NCBI RefSeq assembly: GCF_005406125.1
Contig: NZ_BIXZ01000001.1
Span: 992,001-1,056,000, forward strand
DNA length: 64,000 bases
From: Haloarcula mannanilytica
Lineage (GTDB): Archaea > Halobacteriota > Halobacteria > Halobacteriales > Haloarculaceae
Direction of reading: 5' to 3'
This document shows positions 43,913-53,603 of the stretch, one piece after another; position 1 is the stretch's first letter, and the number at the start of each line of letters is the position of its first letter. The translations under genes were made by a program, and so were the position numbers. The notes below the pieces were generated by a model that searched no databases, was not told the DNA's origin, and saw only the letters and a program-made list of their open reading frames with translations.

Positions 43913-44689
43913 CTACAGTCCGCCGACAGACTCCGTCATGTGAGCACCGTTAGGCTCGGACTCAGTGGCCTGAAGGTACGCCATTGTCGTCACAGCAATC
44001 GAGAACACGCCGACAACGCTCGAAAGGACTGTCGAAACCGTCGTCGAAACCATCGCCGGCAGCGATATCGGAAGGAAGCCAAAGGCGGCACCGATAACGA
44101 GTCCGAGCACCCCGAGAACCACGAAGAGAACGGCTGCGGGAACGATGTTGTCGATGACGATACCGATACTGTTGCTGATGGACTCGATGACGCCGCTGTC
44201 GTTCAGTGCGATTTCCTGCCGGACGAAGAAAAACAGGAATGCGAGCAGTAGTCCGGGGATGATGAGCAGGATAATGCCGATGCCAACGGCAATGGCTGTC
44301 AGGATGCCGGCCGCAATCGCAACCGCGACAGTCTTGCCGAGTCGCCGACCGACGTTGTCCGGAATCGGGTCGCTGGTGTCACTGGCAAACGCCCGGATTG
44401 CGACGATGTTCAGCGCCTCGCTGACGACGAACAGAGCGAGTGCGCCGACAGCGGCCACGGCAACGGGTATTTCGAACGCCAGCGGCGCGGTTTCGCTCAT
44501 CACTGTCTGGGCCTCTACGTCGCTCGGTAGGGACCCGATGAATAACTCTACGAGACCCTGGGACAACGATGTCCAGATGATGCCGTTGGCCAACCCGAGT
44601 ACGATGAATGCGCCAGCAAACACCGCACCGCGTTCACTGAGAAACTCGTCGATACCGTCTTGGAAGGCACGGCCGATTTGGAGGGCCAT
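43913..44689 (-). CDS. Multi-pass membrane protein, paralogue A
   Basis: 258 residues. The cytoplasmic start MALQIGRAFQDGIDEFLSERGAVFAGAFIVLGLANGI is shared with the next gene. About five hydrophobic segments follow, with an ion-neutral GILTAIAVGIGIILLIIPGLLLAFLFFFVRQEIALND and long loops. The family (haloarchaeal DUF of DUF4013 general type) has no known role. A TATA-like ttttatattc (minus strand, about 44712-44721) lies about 25-30 nt before the ATG, matching the paralogue's promoter. Confidence 0.8.
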   Translation of the reverse strand: MALQIGRAFQDGIDEFLSERGAVFAGAFIVLGLANGIIWTSLSQGLVELFIGSLPSDVEAQTVMSETAPLAFEIPVAVAAVGALALFVVSEALNIVAIRAFASDTSDPIPDNVGRRLGKTVAVAIAAGILTAIAVGIGIILLIIPGLLLAFLFFFVRQEIALNDSGVIESISNSIGIVIDNIVPAAVLFVVLGVLGLVIGAAFGFLPISLPAMVSTTVSTVLSSVVGVFSIAVTTMAYLQATESEPNGAHMTESVGGL

Positions 44690-44787
44690 AGACGCCAGCC
44701 CTCCCGGCTGGAATATAAAACTGAATGAATATTTCGCAGTGAACGAGGGCCCGACAGCAGTGGCCGGTAAGCAATCGGGACCGGTTC

Positions 44788-45636
44788 TCAGAAATCGTTG
44801 TCGTCCTGATCCGCCCGCACCTGGATGTAGGCATCGGTAATCACGGCGAGACTGAACGCCTGCACCGGCGCGTTCAGCACCATCGACGCGACCTGCAGGA
44901 TCGACTGGGACGGCAGGTCGAACGTGCCGGGGAGGAACATCGACAGGACCGAGGCTGTCGAGGGAATCCCCGGAATGATACCGATAAGGAACAGCAGGAA
45001 CAGGAGGACGATGATCTGTGCCGGGGCGTCCATGAACCGAGCCGCGCAGTGTTTGAGCGTCTCGACGTAGCCGCCGTCGTACAGGGCAATCGACTGGAGG
45101 AGATAAACGAAAACGAGGCCGAGAATCAAGGAGATGAGACCGCCAACGAGTCCGGCGAGGCCACCCAGCAGTGGCTGGCCGTTGAGATTCAATACCGTGG
45201 AACCAATCGAACCGGCGAACGTGAGAACCGCAACGCCGCCACCGAGGACGACAGCCATAACAGCTCTCTCAGAGGTATTCTTTTCCATAATCTCCGCCGG
45301 TTCGGCGAACAGCCGGATGCCCCAGAACTTGACGAGTTGCCCGACCACGAGGAACACCAGCGCCAGCACGAGGGCAATCGGCGCTGCGACATCGAGTGCG
45401 AACGGACCGGTGAAGTCCGCCATCGAAAATCCGGGTGTCCCTGCTCCGCCGGCCCCGCCCGGCCCGCCGGGACTACCTGCACCCATCAGTTCGTCGAACA
45501 GCACCCCGGTGAGCGAGGAATTTGCGACAGTGTTCCCGAGATTGTACAGGAGGAAGACGCCGGTAATCAGGAGTCCGTTTTCGCTGAGGAGGTCGTCGAT
45601 ACCACTACGCAGGGCGTCACCGATTTGGAGGGCCAT
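44788..45636 (-). CDS. Multi-pass membrane protein, paralogue B
   Basis: 282 residues beginning MALQIGDALRSGIDDLLSENGLLITGVFLLYNLGN, clearly related to the protein at 43913-44689. It adds a glycine-rich loop (GSPGGPGGAGGAGTPGF) after the first helix and a helical block GLVGGLISLILGLVFVYLLQSIALYDGGYVETLKHCAARFM. The ATG at 45636 is preferred over upstream frames by similarity to the paralogue. TATA-like ttttatattc (minus strand, about 45658-45667) repeats the same promoter layout. Probably a gene duplication. Confidence 0.82.
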   Translation of the reverse strand: MALQIGDALRSGIDDLLSENGLLITGVFLLYNLGNTVANSSLTGVLFDELMGAGSPGGPGGAGGAGTPGFSMADFTGPFALDVAAPIALVLALVFLVVGQLVKFWGIRLFAEPAEIMEKNTSERAVMAVVLGGGVAVLTFAGSIGSTVLNLNGQPLLGGLAGLVGGLISLILGLVFVYLLQSIALYDGGYVETLKHCAARFMDAPAQIIVLLFLLFLIGIIPGIPSTASVLSMFLPGTFDLPSQSILQVASMVLNAPVQAFSLAVITDAYIQVRADQDDNDF

Positions 45637-45713
45637 ACGTTCAATCGCTGCCCGGGAGAATATAAAACCAGTCGAATTGTTGTCACTCGTTCGCACGCGG
45701 GACGGAGCGCGCC

Positions 45714-46130
45714 CTATGGCCAGTCGTCGCGCTCGTCGTCATCTTCTGTCGGTGCGTCCGGGGCCTCGGGTTCGCCCAGTTCCCAGTCGGCCGCCTCAGC
45801 GGCCTGTTCGACCGGCAGGTACTCCCAGCCCGCCGTCTCGGCGAGGTCGGCGTCGTCGTCGTTCGCACCTACGAAGACGTGCCGGTCGGTGTCGAACTGC
45901 TCTTTGACGTTTTCGAGGCTCTCCTCGCGGCCGCGCGGGCCGGAGAAGAAGTCTTGCCGGATTCGATGTTTCCGGGTGAAGTTCGTCACGACGTAGGTGG
46001 GCTGTTCGGAGATGACGCCGACGTACTCCGACCACTGGCGCGCGTCGTTGAACACGCTGTCCGGATAGGCCAGTTGCTTGAGAGCGTCGAGGTCGAACGC
46101 GAGGGTCATATCGCCGCTGCCGCCATCCAT
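45714..46130 (-). CDS. Small acidic haloarchaeal protein of unknown function
   Basis: 138 residues, soluble and very acidic at the C-terminus (PDAPTEDDDERDDWP). The core reads MTLAFDLDALKQLAYPDSVFNDARQWSEYVGVISEQPTYVVTNFTRKHRIRQDFFSGPRGREESLENVKEQFDTDRHVFVGANDDDADLAETAGWEYLPVEQAAEAADW, an alternating alpha/beta pattern. Start is uncertain: ATG at 46130 or at 46109 (MTLAFD). No function is recognised. Confidence 0.7.
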   Translation of the reverse strand: MDGGSGDMTLAFDLDALKQLAYPDSVFNDARQWSEYVGVISEQPTYVVTNFTRKHRIRQDFFSGPRGREESLENVKEQFDTDRHVFVGANDDDADLAETAGWEYLPVEQAAEAADWELGEPEAPDAPTEDDDERDDWP

Positions 46131-46182
46131 ACGCAACTCTCCGCTTTAGGCCGAAAAAAGAGCGTCGTTCTTCCGCTGGCAG

Positions 46183-46413
46183 TCACCGCTCGCGGTGCCG
46201 GTCCTGTTCGGCGAGGCGCTCGGCTTCGTCCTGTATTGCAGCCACCTCGCTGGCCGCCTGTGCGTCGCTCTGGCCGTGGCTGTAGTTGACCGACGAATCG
46301 AGCAGCGATCCGGCGAAGACACCGCTGTCGTCCGACCCGTCAGTTTCGACCGCTGACTCGTCCGCGTCGGCCCCGGTGAGCCAGGTAAGGACGCGGGAGA
46401 CGACGTTACGCAT
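46183..46413 (-). CDS. Short acidic hypothetical protein
   Basis: 76 residues: an N-terminal amphipathic helix (MRNVVSRVLTWLTGA), an acidic middle and a charged C-terminal helix (EVAAIQDEAERLAEQDRHRER). No homologue is recognised. It lies between two well supported genes on the same strand, 45 bp from the oxidoreductase, and could be part of that transcript. Confidence 0.5.
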   Translation of the reverse strand: MRNVVSRVLTWLTGADADESAVETDGSDDSGVFAGSLLDSSVNYSHGQSDAQAASEVAAIQDEAERLAEQDRHRER

Positions 46414-46458
46414 ACGCGTGGGTACGTCCGCAGCGCGTAAAAAGATCGGTGGCGACGG

Positions 46459-47709
46459 TTATTCGGCTGGTGCGGGCGTCTGGGCCTTCACTTCTTCGAG
46501 GTCGACTTCCTTCTCCAGCAGGAGCTCTTTTTTGTCCGCGACCTTGCGCTCTTCGCGGATGAGCTGTTTGAACGCCGACTGCTGTGAGAGGTCGCCGATC
46601 AGCACGCCGCCGACGAGCTGTCCGTCCTCGAAGGCGAGGCGTCGCCATTCGCTGTCGGAGTACTTCCGCTCTGCCTCGTCGTCGCCACGGGTCGGGTGAC
46701 CAAAGGAGAGGAACGGGAAGTCAAAGTGCGTGATGGAGTACGAGGAGACCCAGCGGAACTCCTCTGCCTCGGCGTCTTCGACCATGTTCGTGCCGGCGAC
46801 CGAGCCCTGCTCCTTGGCCGAGCCCCACGCGCCGTTTTGCGCCTGGGAGTCGAGGATGGTGTCGTAGAACTGGGTGAGGTCGCCCGCGGCGTAGATGTCC
46901 TCGACGTTGGTCTGCATGTACTCGTCGACGACGACGCCGTCGTCGAGTTCCAGGCCGGTTCCGTTGAGGAACTCGGTGTTGAAATCGAGACCGATAGCGA
47001 CGCCGGCCCACTCGCCGTCGTAGTGGTTGCCGTCGGGGTCGACCGCGCCGGTGACGTGGCCGTCGTCGTCGACTTCGAAGTGGTCGACGCCGGACTCGAA
47101 GACGGGTTCGACGCCGTTCTCTTCGAGTGCCTCGTGGATGATCTCCGCGCCGTCCTCCGAGAGCGCGTAGCGCCACCAGCGGTTGCCACGCATCAGGTAC
47201 TTCGCGTCGATGCCCTGGGCAGCACACACCGCGGCGAGGTCGATACCGAGCAGCCCCGCCCCGACGATGATACCCTGGTCAGCTTCTTCAGCGTGCTCGC
47301 GGATGCCACGCGCGTCCTGGAACGTCCAGAAGTGGTGGATACCGTCGGCGTCGCTGTTCTCGACTGGGACCTGTGCCGGTGTCCCGCCCGTGGCCACCAG
47401 CAGTTTGTCGTACTCGTAGGTGTCACCCTCGTGCGTGTGGATCTCGTGGGCGTCAGGGTCGATATCCGTGACGTGGGTGTTCAACTGGAGGTCGATGTCG
47501 CGCTCGTCGTACCACTCCGGCTCGTGGATCGAGATCGGCGCTTCCGGCAGTTTCCCCTTGGCGAACTCTTTGATCAGGATCCGGTTGTACAGTGCCTCCC
47601 CCTCGTCGGTCAGAACCGTGACCGACGCGTCCGGGTCCGCTTCCCGGATTGTCTCGGCTGCGGACGCACCCGCAATGCCGTCACCGATTATCACGTGCGA
47701 CGTGCTCAT
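46459..47709 (-). CDS. FAD/NAD(P)-dependent oxidoreductase (rubredoxin/nitrite reductase type)
   Basis: 416 residues. N-terminal FAD-binding HVIIGDGIAGASAAETIREADPDASVTVLTDEG (GxGxxG), then LLVATGG, a second dinucleotide fold GIIVGAGLLGIDLAAVCAAQGIDAKYLMRG, and EDIYAAGDLTQF, the second FAD motif, all typical of the pyridine nucleotide-disulfide class without redox cysteines. The C-terminal part (about 330-400) is of the type found in NirB/NasB-like reductases. No cognate rubredoxin, ferredoxin or nitrite reductase gene lies nearby, so its electron partner is unknown. Confidence 0.87.
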   Translation of the reverse strand: MSTSHVIIGDGIAGASAAETIREADPDASVTVLTDEGEALYNRILIKEFAKGKLPEAPISIHEPEWYDERDIDLQLNTHVTDIDPDAHEIHTHEGDTYEYDKLLVATGGTPAQVPVENSDADGIHHFWTFQDARGIREHAEEADQGIIVGAGLLGIDLAAVCAAQGIDAKYLMRGNRWWRYALSEDGAEIIHEALEENGVEPVFESGVDHFEVDDDGHVTGAVDPDGNHYDGEWAGVAIGLDFNTEFLNGTGLELDDGVVVDEYMQTNVEDIYAAGDLTQFYDTILDSQAQNGAWGSAKEQGSVAGTNMVEDAEAEEFRWVSSYSITHFDFPFLSFGHPTRGDDEAERKYSDSEWRRLAFEDGQLVGGVLIGDLSQQSAFKQLIREERKVADKKELLLEKEVDLEEVKAQTPAPAE

Positions 47710-47840
47710 GTACGGCCGATACGAAATCGGGCTTAATGTGGATTGCTATCTGCGTATCGTTTGCGATAGCCCGCTGAATCGGACGGAAGACGCCGGTAGT
47801 CGGGGATTTGAAGGCGCTGGGACCCGTATCCGGGAGTGAC

Positions 47841-48449
47841 ATGAAAATCTACCAGAACCCGCGCCACTGGGCGAGCAAGAAGGCGCTGACCACACCCGGC
47901 GTCCGGTCGCTGGCCAACTACGGGCTGGTGAAACTCCACACCAAGATCTTCCTCGGGAAGGCCGACGAGGCTCACCGGGAGGTGCGCCGCGACCACCTCG
48001 ATGACTTCTTCGACGCCACGATGGACACCTACGTGGCCGCGCTGCAGGCCGACTACTCGGAAGCCGAGGCCCGGGAGATCACCCACATCCAGGCGAACTT
48101 CGACTTCTACAACCACGGCTGGACGGAGATGATGGAGTTCCCGGCCGACGAACTCGAAGCCCACTACGAGCGGTACGCGGACTTTTTCGACGCCCACGAC
48201 ATTACCATCGACGACCCCCTCGGAACGTTCCGCCCGGCCGACGGCGTCGCCGACGCCCCGTCAACGCCGGAGAAACTGGACGAGCCGGAACACCCCCACG
48301 CCGTCGGTGGCTTCGCCGACGACGTGTACGTCGAAACCGAAGACGGCGAGATGATCGTCGGTGGCGGCCGCGAGGAACCGGACGATGTGAGCCCGACTGA
48401 CGCGCCGGTCGTCGACGAGGATGACGTGGAAAGCGCGGCCGGCGACTGA
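47841..48449 (+). CDS. Haloarchaeal protein of unknown function (DUF6149-like)
   Basis: 202 residues. A conserved helical core (MKIYQNPRHWASKKALTTPGVRSLANYGLVKLHTKIFLGKADEAHREVRRDHLDDFFDATMDTYVAALQADYSEAEAREITHIQANFDFYNHGWTEMMEFP) is followed by an acidic tail rich in Asp and Pro. The ATG at 47841 is the first within the conserved block and lies after GGGAGTGAC. I recall a DUF6149 family of this kind, but function is unknown. It converges with the following oxidoreductase. Confidence 0.8.
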   Translation: MKIYQNPRHWASKKALTTPGVRSLANYGLVKLHTKIFLGKADEAHREVRRDHLDDFFDATMDTYVAALQADYSEAEAREITHIQANFDFYNHGWTEMMEFPADELEAHYERYADFFDAHDITIDDPLGTFRPADGVADAPSTPEKLDEPEHPHAVGGFADDVYVETEDGEMIVGGGREEPDDVSPTDAPVVDEDDVESAAGD

Positions 48450-48487
48450 ACCGAGGGCGATTACAGGATTTCTTCGGCAGGACGCTC

Positions 48488-49846
48488 TCAGCGCTGGGCT
48501 TCCGAAAGCGGCGAATCGTCGTCCGTCGTCGCTGCCGGTCCGCTTGCGATTCGGTCGGCACACTCGAACCCGGCGACGATCCCGCCGTTGAGCGAGCGCT
48601 CCGGGTACTGGGCGCGTGAGGCCATGCCGGCGTAGTAGAGACCGTCGGCGACGGCGTCACCAAGGTCGTAGGGAATGACCATCTCCAGATAGCCGCGTTC
48701 GTAGACCGGAGCTGTCCGGGGGTTTCGACCCGTCCGAATCCAGTTGACGGCGTCGCGGTCGAACTCGGGAAAGAGCGATTCGATGCCCTGCAGCCACGTC
48801 TCGGCGACCTCGTCGTCGCTCTGTTGCCAGACAGCTTCGGATTCGTCCTGGATGTATCGCGCGACGTACAGCAGGTGTTCGCCGCCATAGCGCTCGGCGG
48901 AAACGAAGTTCGTGTGTTCGATGAGCGCGCCGAAGGGGGCGTCGTCGGCGATGTTCAGCCAGTACGTATCGAGCAGAGATTCGTCCATGCTGATGACCGA
49001 ACACACCGTCCCTTGGAAATCGATCTCGCAGGTGTAGCCGGTCAGCTCCTCCAGGACGTTGGGCATCGTCGCGACGACGACGCCGTCGACCTCGTGGACC
49101 GTCGTCTCGGTGCCGTCGGTGGCCGTCAGCGACGAGACGGCCCCGCCGCTCGTATCGAGGTCAGTCACACGCGTGCCCGTGGCGATGTTGTCACGGCCCA
49201 CGGCGTCGACCAGCGCGTCAAGCAACCGGCCGAAGCCGCCGTCGAAGTAACCCAGAATCTCGCCGTTCAGGATGTCCCGCTCGCCGCGGAACTTGACCCG
49301 CCCGAGCAGCCACGCGGCGCTCACGTCGGCTTTCCGGTCGCCGAACTTCGCGTCCAGTAGCGGCTCGAAGAAGTTCTCGTAGACCCCTCTGGTGGTGTGT
49401 TCGACGACGAACTCCTCGATGGGCACATCCTCGAAGTCCTCCAAGCGTTCGTAGGTGTCGAATTTTGGGATGCCGCCGCGAACGTCGATATCGAGGACGA
49501 GCATCCCCAGCCGGAACGTGTCGTACAGCGAGAGATGCGGGTACGAGAGGATTTCCCAGGGCTTGTCCATCGGGTGAACGACGCCGTCGACGTAGTAGGC
49601 GTTCTTGCCGATATGCCACTCGACGGCGTCACCGAGGCCCAGTTCCTCGGCGAGGTCGACGATGGTCTCCTCGGATTTCGAGAGATGGTGATAGAACTTC
49701 TCGATGGGGTCCCCGGCCGTCTCGTAGGTCGCTGCCAGGCCGCCGAGGTCCTCGCTCGCTTCGAAGACACGGACCTCGTGGCCGCGTTGCTGGAGCCGGT
49801 ACGCTGCCGAGAGGCCGGCGATACCGCCACCGACGACGCCAATCAT
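48488..49846 (-). CDS. FAD-dependent amine oxidase/protoporphyrinogen oxidase-like protein
   Basis: 452 residues. N-terminal FAD motif MIGVVGGGIAGLSAAYRLQQRGHEVRVFEASEDLGGLAATY with the GGRxxT-type block (DLGGLAAT). The middle contains DKPWEILSYPHLSLYDTFRLGML and the C-terminus GLYYAGMASRAQYPERSLNGGIVAGFECADRI, the second FAD-contacting block. Archaeal relatives include phytoene desaturase-like and protoporphyrinogen oxidase-like flavoproteins; no haem or carotenoid genes are adjacent, so the substrate remains open. The divergent flank is the histidine kinase end, 12 bp away. Confidence 0.87.
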   Translation of the reverse strand: MIGVVGGGIAGLSAAYRLQQRGHEVRVFEASEDLGGLAATYETAGDPIEKFYHHLSKSEETIVDLAEELGLGDAVEWHIGKNAYYVDGVVHPMDKPWEILSYPHLSLYDTFRLGMLVLDIDVRGGIPKFDTYERLEDFEDVPIEEFVVEHTTRGVYENFFEPLLDAKFGDRKADVSAAWLLGRVKFRGERDILNGEILGYFDGGFGRLLDALVDAVGRDNIATGTRVTDLDTSGGAVSSLTATDGTETTVHEVDGVVVATMPNVLEELTGYTCEIDFQGTVCSVISMDESLLDTYWLNIADDAPFGALIEHTNFVSAERYGGEHLLYVARYIQDESEAVWQQSDDEVAETWLQGIESLFPEFDRDAVNWIRTGRNPRTAPVYERGYLEMVIPYDLGDAVADGLYYAGMASRAQYPERSLNGGIVAGFECADRIASGPAATTDDDSPLSEAQR

Positions 49847-49857
49847 ACCCCGACCTA

Positions 49858-52089
49858 TCAGTGGTTGTGGGATTTAGCTTGCGCTTCGGTCGCCGTCCCG
49901 TCGTCGCTATCACGATGGGATTCGTAATCCGGTCCTTCAGCCCCCGGCACCCGCTGGAATTCGAGGATTGCGACGGTCCCCGTCGGATGGTTGTCCTCGA
50001 ACCAGAGCGTGCCGCCGTACAGGTCCATCATGACCGAGACGAAGTACAGCCCGAAGCCGCCAGCGGTCTGGTCGGGCGAGAGCCCGCGCTCGAACACCGT
50101 CGTCTTCAGTTCGTCGCTCATCCCGGGGCCGTCGTCGGCGATGCGGACCTGTAGCCAGTCGCTAGCCTGCTGGACTGACACCGTCACCTGCGGGGTGTCG
50201 GCGCTGTTGTGGTCAATCGCGTTCCGGAGAATACTCAGAAGAACTTCCTCCAGGAGCTCGTTCGCCTGCACGCAGTAGTCGCCGCCCAGTTCGCAGTCGA
50301 CCGATACCGAGTCGTACTCGACCCGGAGCGCCTGGATGGAGCGCCGGATCGTCGCGTTAAGATCGATCGCGTCCAACCGCTCCGTTTCGCTTGCCGTCAC
50401 AGTGTTGTTGATATCACGGATCGTCTCGCTCATGTCCGTGAGCTTCCCGCACCAGTCGCTGATGCTGTCGAGATGCCGCTGTTTCGACGGCGGCACGTCG
50501 TCTCTAATGTGTTCGGCGCGGCCGCGGATGACGACCATGGCGTTGTGCAGCGAGTGCCTGAGGACGCCGTTGAAGAACTCGATCTGCTCGCGGCGTCGTT
50601 TGACCGACCCGCGGCTCTGGCGGAGTTCGCGCTCGCGCTCGACCTGATCGAGGGCGACCTGCGTGGTCTGTGCGAGAATCGCGGCGTATCGCCTGTCTTC
50701 AGTAGCGAAGGTGGTGTCGTGTGACGCAATCGCCATCACGCCGTAGTCGCCAAGCGGCAGCATCAACGCGTTATCAAGCGGGTCGAGTCCGTCCTGATCG
50801 AGCGAGACATTCTGTATCTCGCCGGTTTCGTAGGTCCGCCAGAGGTTACTCTCGGGGTCGTCAGTCGGCGAACCGTACAGCAGTTCCTCCTCGACGTGTT
50901 TCTGGATCGAGTCGCTGATAACAGTCGGTTCGAGAACGTTGTCGTCTTCTAAGAACACGCCCGCCGCGTTCTGGTCGAGGACGGCCGTCGCGAACTCGAC
51001 GGCCATTTCAGCGACCGCCTCGGCGGTTTCGGCCTCGATGAACTGCTGGGTCGCGGCCTGGAGCGCTTCGAGGCGGTCCTGCCGGCGCTGCTGTCCGGTC
51101 ACATCCCTGAGGACGACGAGTCGCCCGCGTTCCGTCCCGAACTGGTCGGTGAGGCTCGTCGTCTGTGGGTTGTAGTACGTAAGCGAATCCCCAAAGGAAA
51201 ACACCTCACCGCGCTCGATGTGATCGGAGAGGCCCGAAACGAGGTCATCGAGGTGTTCGCCGCTCGGGTCCGGATGGTCCAGCGCAGTCGCCGCCGCGGC
51301 GTTGTAATCGATGACGGTACAGTCCGCACCAACTGCCACCACCGGGTCGGGGAGGTTGTCGACGAGGGTGTCACCCGACAGCGCCGTCACGGACAGCGAC
51401 TCGTCCCGGAACAGGACCCAGCCGACGAGTATCGCGTTGAGTGAGAACGCCACCGGCGTGAAATCGATGGCCGGATGCGGCGTGTAGCCGGCGTCGTACA
51501 GCACGGCGACGAGTATCGGCAGGCCGGTTCCGATAACGATTGCCGCGGTCTGCCGGCGGTAGACGTTCCGCGACCGGAACAGGAACTCGACGAGGAGGGC
51601 GTAGCCAACCAGTAACAGCCAGTAATTGACGGCGAGGAAAACTGCGTACGCGGGACCGCGCATGATGACGAACAGTGTCGTTCCGGTCTGCGTAACGGGA
51701 AGCGCCGTCACCTCGACGAGACCGTGTATCTGCTTGGTCAGCAGTAATAGCGCGTCGGCGTTCACCACGAAAAACAGCGGCACGAGACGGGAGGGGCGGA
51801 GCCAGGACCGTCGCCCGGTGTAGGCGAGCGCGAAGACGACCCAGAGGCCGATGACCTGCACCGTGGCGAACCGCTCCAGCAGGTACGCCGTCTCGGCGGC
51901 GGCAGGGCCTGTGACCACCAGTCGCCATATCGAGACAGCACACCAGCAGCTCCCGGCCAGCGCGAGCCAGCCGTACTGGCGAGCGCCGGGGACATCCCGG
52001 TTTCTGGCGGCGACAATTGCAATCGCGAGACCGACGAGTGCCCCACCCGTGTTCCCCAGGATGGCGACCGTGGCGATGTCGACATCCAT
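49858..52089 (-). CDS. Membrane sensor histidine kinase with 7TM-type sensor, PAS and GAF
   Basis: 743 residues. About seven N-terminal hydrophobic segments (from ILGNTGGALVGLAIAIVA to VAFSLNAILVGWVLF), a PAS domain (about 225-330, LPDPVVAVGADCTVIDYNAAAATALDH), GAF (about 345-490), a HisKA variant with LRHSLHNAMVVIRGRAEHI (His and Asn conserved, ordinary Arg position His) and HATPase with LLSILRNAIDHNS, IADDGPGMSDELKTTVF and AGGFGLYFVS. The ATG at 52089 starts the sensor. No receiver protein is adjacent. It diverges from thrB, sharing a short promoter region. Confidence 0.92.
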   Translation of the reverse strand: MDVDIATVAILGNTGGALVGLAIAIVAARNRDVPGARQYGWLALAGSCWCAVSIWRLVVTGPAAAETAYLLERFATVQVIGLWVVFALAYTGRRSWLRPSRLVPLFFVVNADALLLLTKQIHGLVEVTALPVTQTGTTLFVIMRGPAYAVFLAVNYWLLLVGYALLVEFLFRSRNVYRRQTAAIVIGTGLPILVAVLYDAGYTPHPAIDFTPVAFSLNAILVGWVLFRDESLSVTALSGDTLVDNLPDPVVAVGADCTVIDYNAAAATALDHPDPSGEHLDDLVSGLSDHIERGEVFSFGDSLTYYNPQTTSLTDQFGTERGRLVVLRDVTGQQRRQDRLEALQAATQQFIEAETAEAVAEMAVEFATAVLDQNAAGVFLEDDNVLEPTVISDSIQKHVEEELLYGSPTDDPESNLWRTYETGEIQNVSLDQDGLDPLDNALMLPLGDYGVMAIASHDTTFATEDRRYAAILAQTTQVALDQVERERELRQSRGSVKRRREQIEFFNGVLRHSLHNAMVVIRGRAEHIRDDVPPSKQRHLDSISDWCGKLTDMSETIRDINNTVTASETERLDAIDLNATIRRSIQALRVEYDSVSVDCELGGDYCVQANELLEEVLLSILRNAIDHNSADTPQVTVSVQQASDWLQVRIADDGPGMSDELKTTVFERGLSPDQTAGGFGLYFVSVMMDLYGGTLWFEDNHPTGTVAILEFQRVPGAEGPDYESHRDSDDGTATEAQAKSHNH

Positions 52090-52212
52090 ATCGATACCTA
52101 CTCGAAGGTCATGTTTCCCTGTCTTATGCCTTTGGGCCGCGTTCTCAGTACTGGGAAAAAGTTCCAGTATCGGTTCGCTACCTTTTTGACGACACTGCTG
52201 AAATTCGCAGGC

Positions 52213-53088
52213 ATGCTGACAGTCCGGGCGCCGGCTACCAGTGCGAACCTCGGGAGCGGCTTCGACGTGTTCGGCGTCGCACTGGAGCGTCCGGCCGACG
52301 TTGTCCGTCTGGAGAAGGCCGACCGAGTCACCATCGAAATGACCGGCGCTGGCAGCCAGTACATCCCGGAAGATCCCGACAAGAACACCGTGGGTGCGGT
52401 CGCCGATGCGCTCAACGCCCCGGCCCGCATCCAGATCGACAAGGGCGTCCGCCCTGCGTCGGGGCTTGGCTCCTCTGCAGCCAGTGCCGCTGCGGCGGCC
52501 GTCGGACTGAATGAACTGTACGACCGAGGCTACTCCCGGGAGGAACTGGTTCCCATCGCCGCCAAAGGCGAAGCCGTCGTCTCCGGCGACGCCCACGACG
52601 ACAACGTCGCGCCCTCCATCCTGGGCGGATTCACCATCGCCACCGAGAAGGGCGTCACGCAGGTCGACGCCGATATCCCGCTCGTGGCCTGCCTCCCAGA
52701 CATCGTCGTTTCGACGCGGGACGCGCGCAACGTCGTCCCCGAGACTGCCCGCGTCGACCAGATGATAGAGACGGTGGGTAACGCGGCGGCGCTGACGACG
52801 GGGATGCACCGCGACGACCCCGAACTCGTCGGCCAGGGGATGCACGACACCGTCGTGACGCCGGCCCGCGCGAAACTCATCGACGGCTACAAACAGGTCC
52901 GTGACGCCGCCCTGGCGGCTGGTGCGACCGGCGTCACCATCTCCGGGGCCGGCCCGACGGTTATCGCCGCCTGCGCCGAGGAGGACCGCCGGCGGATTGC
53001 GAGTACGATGCTCGACGCCTTCGGCGAGCGCGGCGTCGACGCCCGCGTGTACCAGACCCGAATCGGCGGCGGTGCAGAAGTGTTCTAG
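52213..53088 (+). CDS. thrB: Homoserine kinase
   Basis: 291 residues of the GHMP kinase family: VRAPATSANLGSGFDVFGVAL (substrate block), KGVRPASGLGSSAASAAAAAVG (P-loop motif 2) and GVTISGAGPTVIAAC (motif 3). It phosphorylates homoserine on the route to threonine. The upstream in-frame region is not coding. TATA-like cctttttgac (52180-52189) lies about 28 nt upstream of the ATG. No other threonine genes are in the window. Confidence 0.95.
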   Translation: MLTVRAPATSANLGSGFDVFGVALERPADVVRLEKADRVTIEMTGAGSQYIPEDPDKNTVGAVADALNAPARIQIDKGVRPASGLGSSAASAAAAAVGLNELYDRGYSREELVPIAAKGEAVVSGDAHDDNVAPSILGGFTIATEKGVTQVDADIPLVACLPDIVVSTRDARNVVPETARVDQMIETVGNAAALTTGMHRDDPELVGQGMHDTVVTPARAKLIDGYKQVRDAALAAGATGVTISGAGPTVIAACAEEDRRRIASTMLDAFGERGVDARVYQTRIGGGAEVF

Positions 53089-53150
53089 GTTGGGTGGCGG
53101 TACTGCTATTTCCGCCGTGTATCACGAAGTGACAATCTGGTCGAAACCCA

Positions 53151-53603
53151 CTAGCCACCCTGCACGTACTCGTTGCGCACGTCGTGAAGCACTTCCGCAG
53201 CGTGGCCCTCGGGGTCCGAGAGGTCCGGGTCGTAAACGGACTTGACTTCGCCGTCGGCCAGCACGAACGTCCGGCGGTCCGTGCGGCCGCCGCTGGTATC
53301 CAGGCCGAACGCTTCGGCGACGGTTCCGTCGGGGTCGGCCAACAGGTCATACAGCAGCCCTTCCTCCTCGGCGAACTCGTCGTGGGTCGCCACGTCGTCC
53401 ATCGAGACGCCGTAGACGGTGATGCCGCCTTCGCGGAACTGCGGGAGGTGCTCCTGAAAATCGCGGGCCTCGATGGTACAGCCACCGGTGAAATCTTCGG
53501 GGTAGAAGTACACGACTGTCGGCTCCTCAAAGTCCGGTGAGACGGTTTCGCCGAACTGGTTCTGTGCGCTGATGTCGGGCGCGGGCGCTCCGGGTTCGAG
53601 CAT
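53151..53603 (-). CDS. 1-Cys peroxiredoxin (BCP-like)
   Basis: 150 residues. Thioredoxin fold with [19 protein letters not shown], where Cys42 is the peroxidatic residue (the usual PGCT is GGCT), then the Arg in [14 protein letters not shown]. No second cysteine occurs, whereas BCP proteins often have one five residues later, so this is a 1-Cys type needing an external thiol. It reduces hydroperoxides. Convergent with thrB across a 62-bp gap. Confidence 0.93.
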   Translation of the reverse strand: MLEPGAPAPDISAQNQFGETVSPDFEEPTVVYFYPEDFTGGCTIEARDFQEHLPQFREGGITVYGVSMDDVATHDEFAEEEGLLYDLLADPDGTVAEAFGLDTSGGRTDRRTFVLADGEVKSVYDPDLSDPEGHAAEVLHDVRNEYVQGG

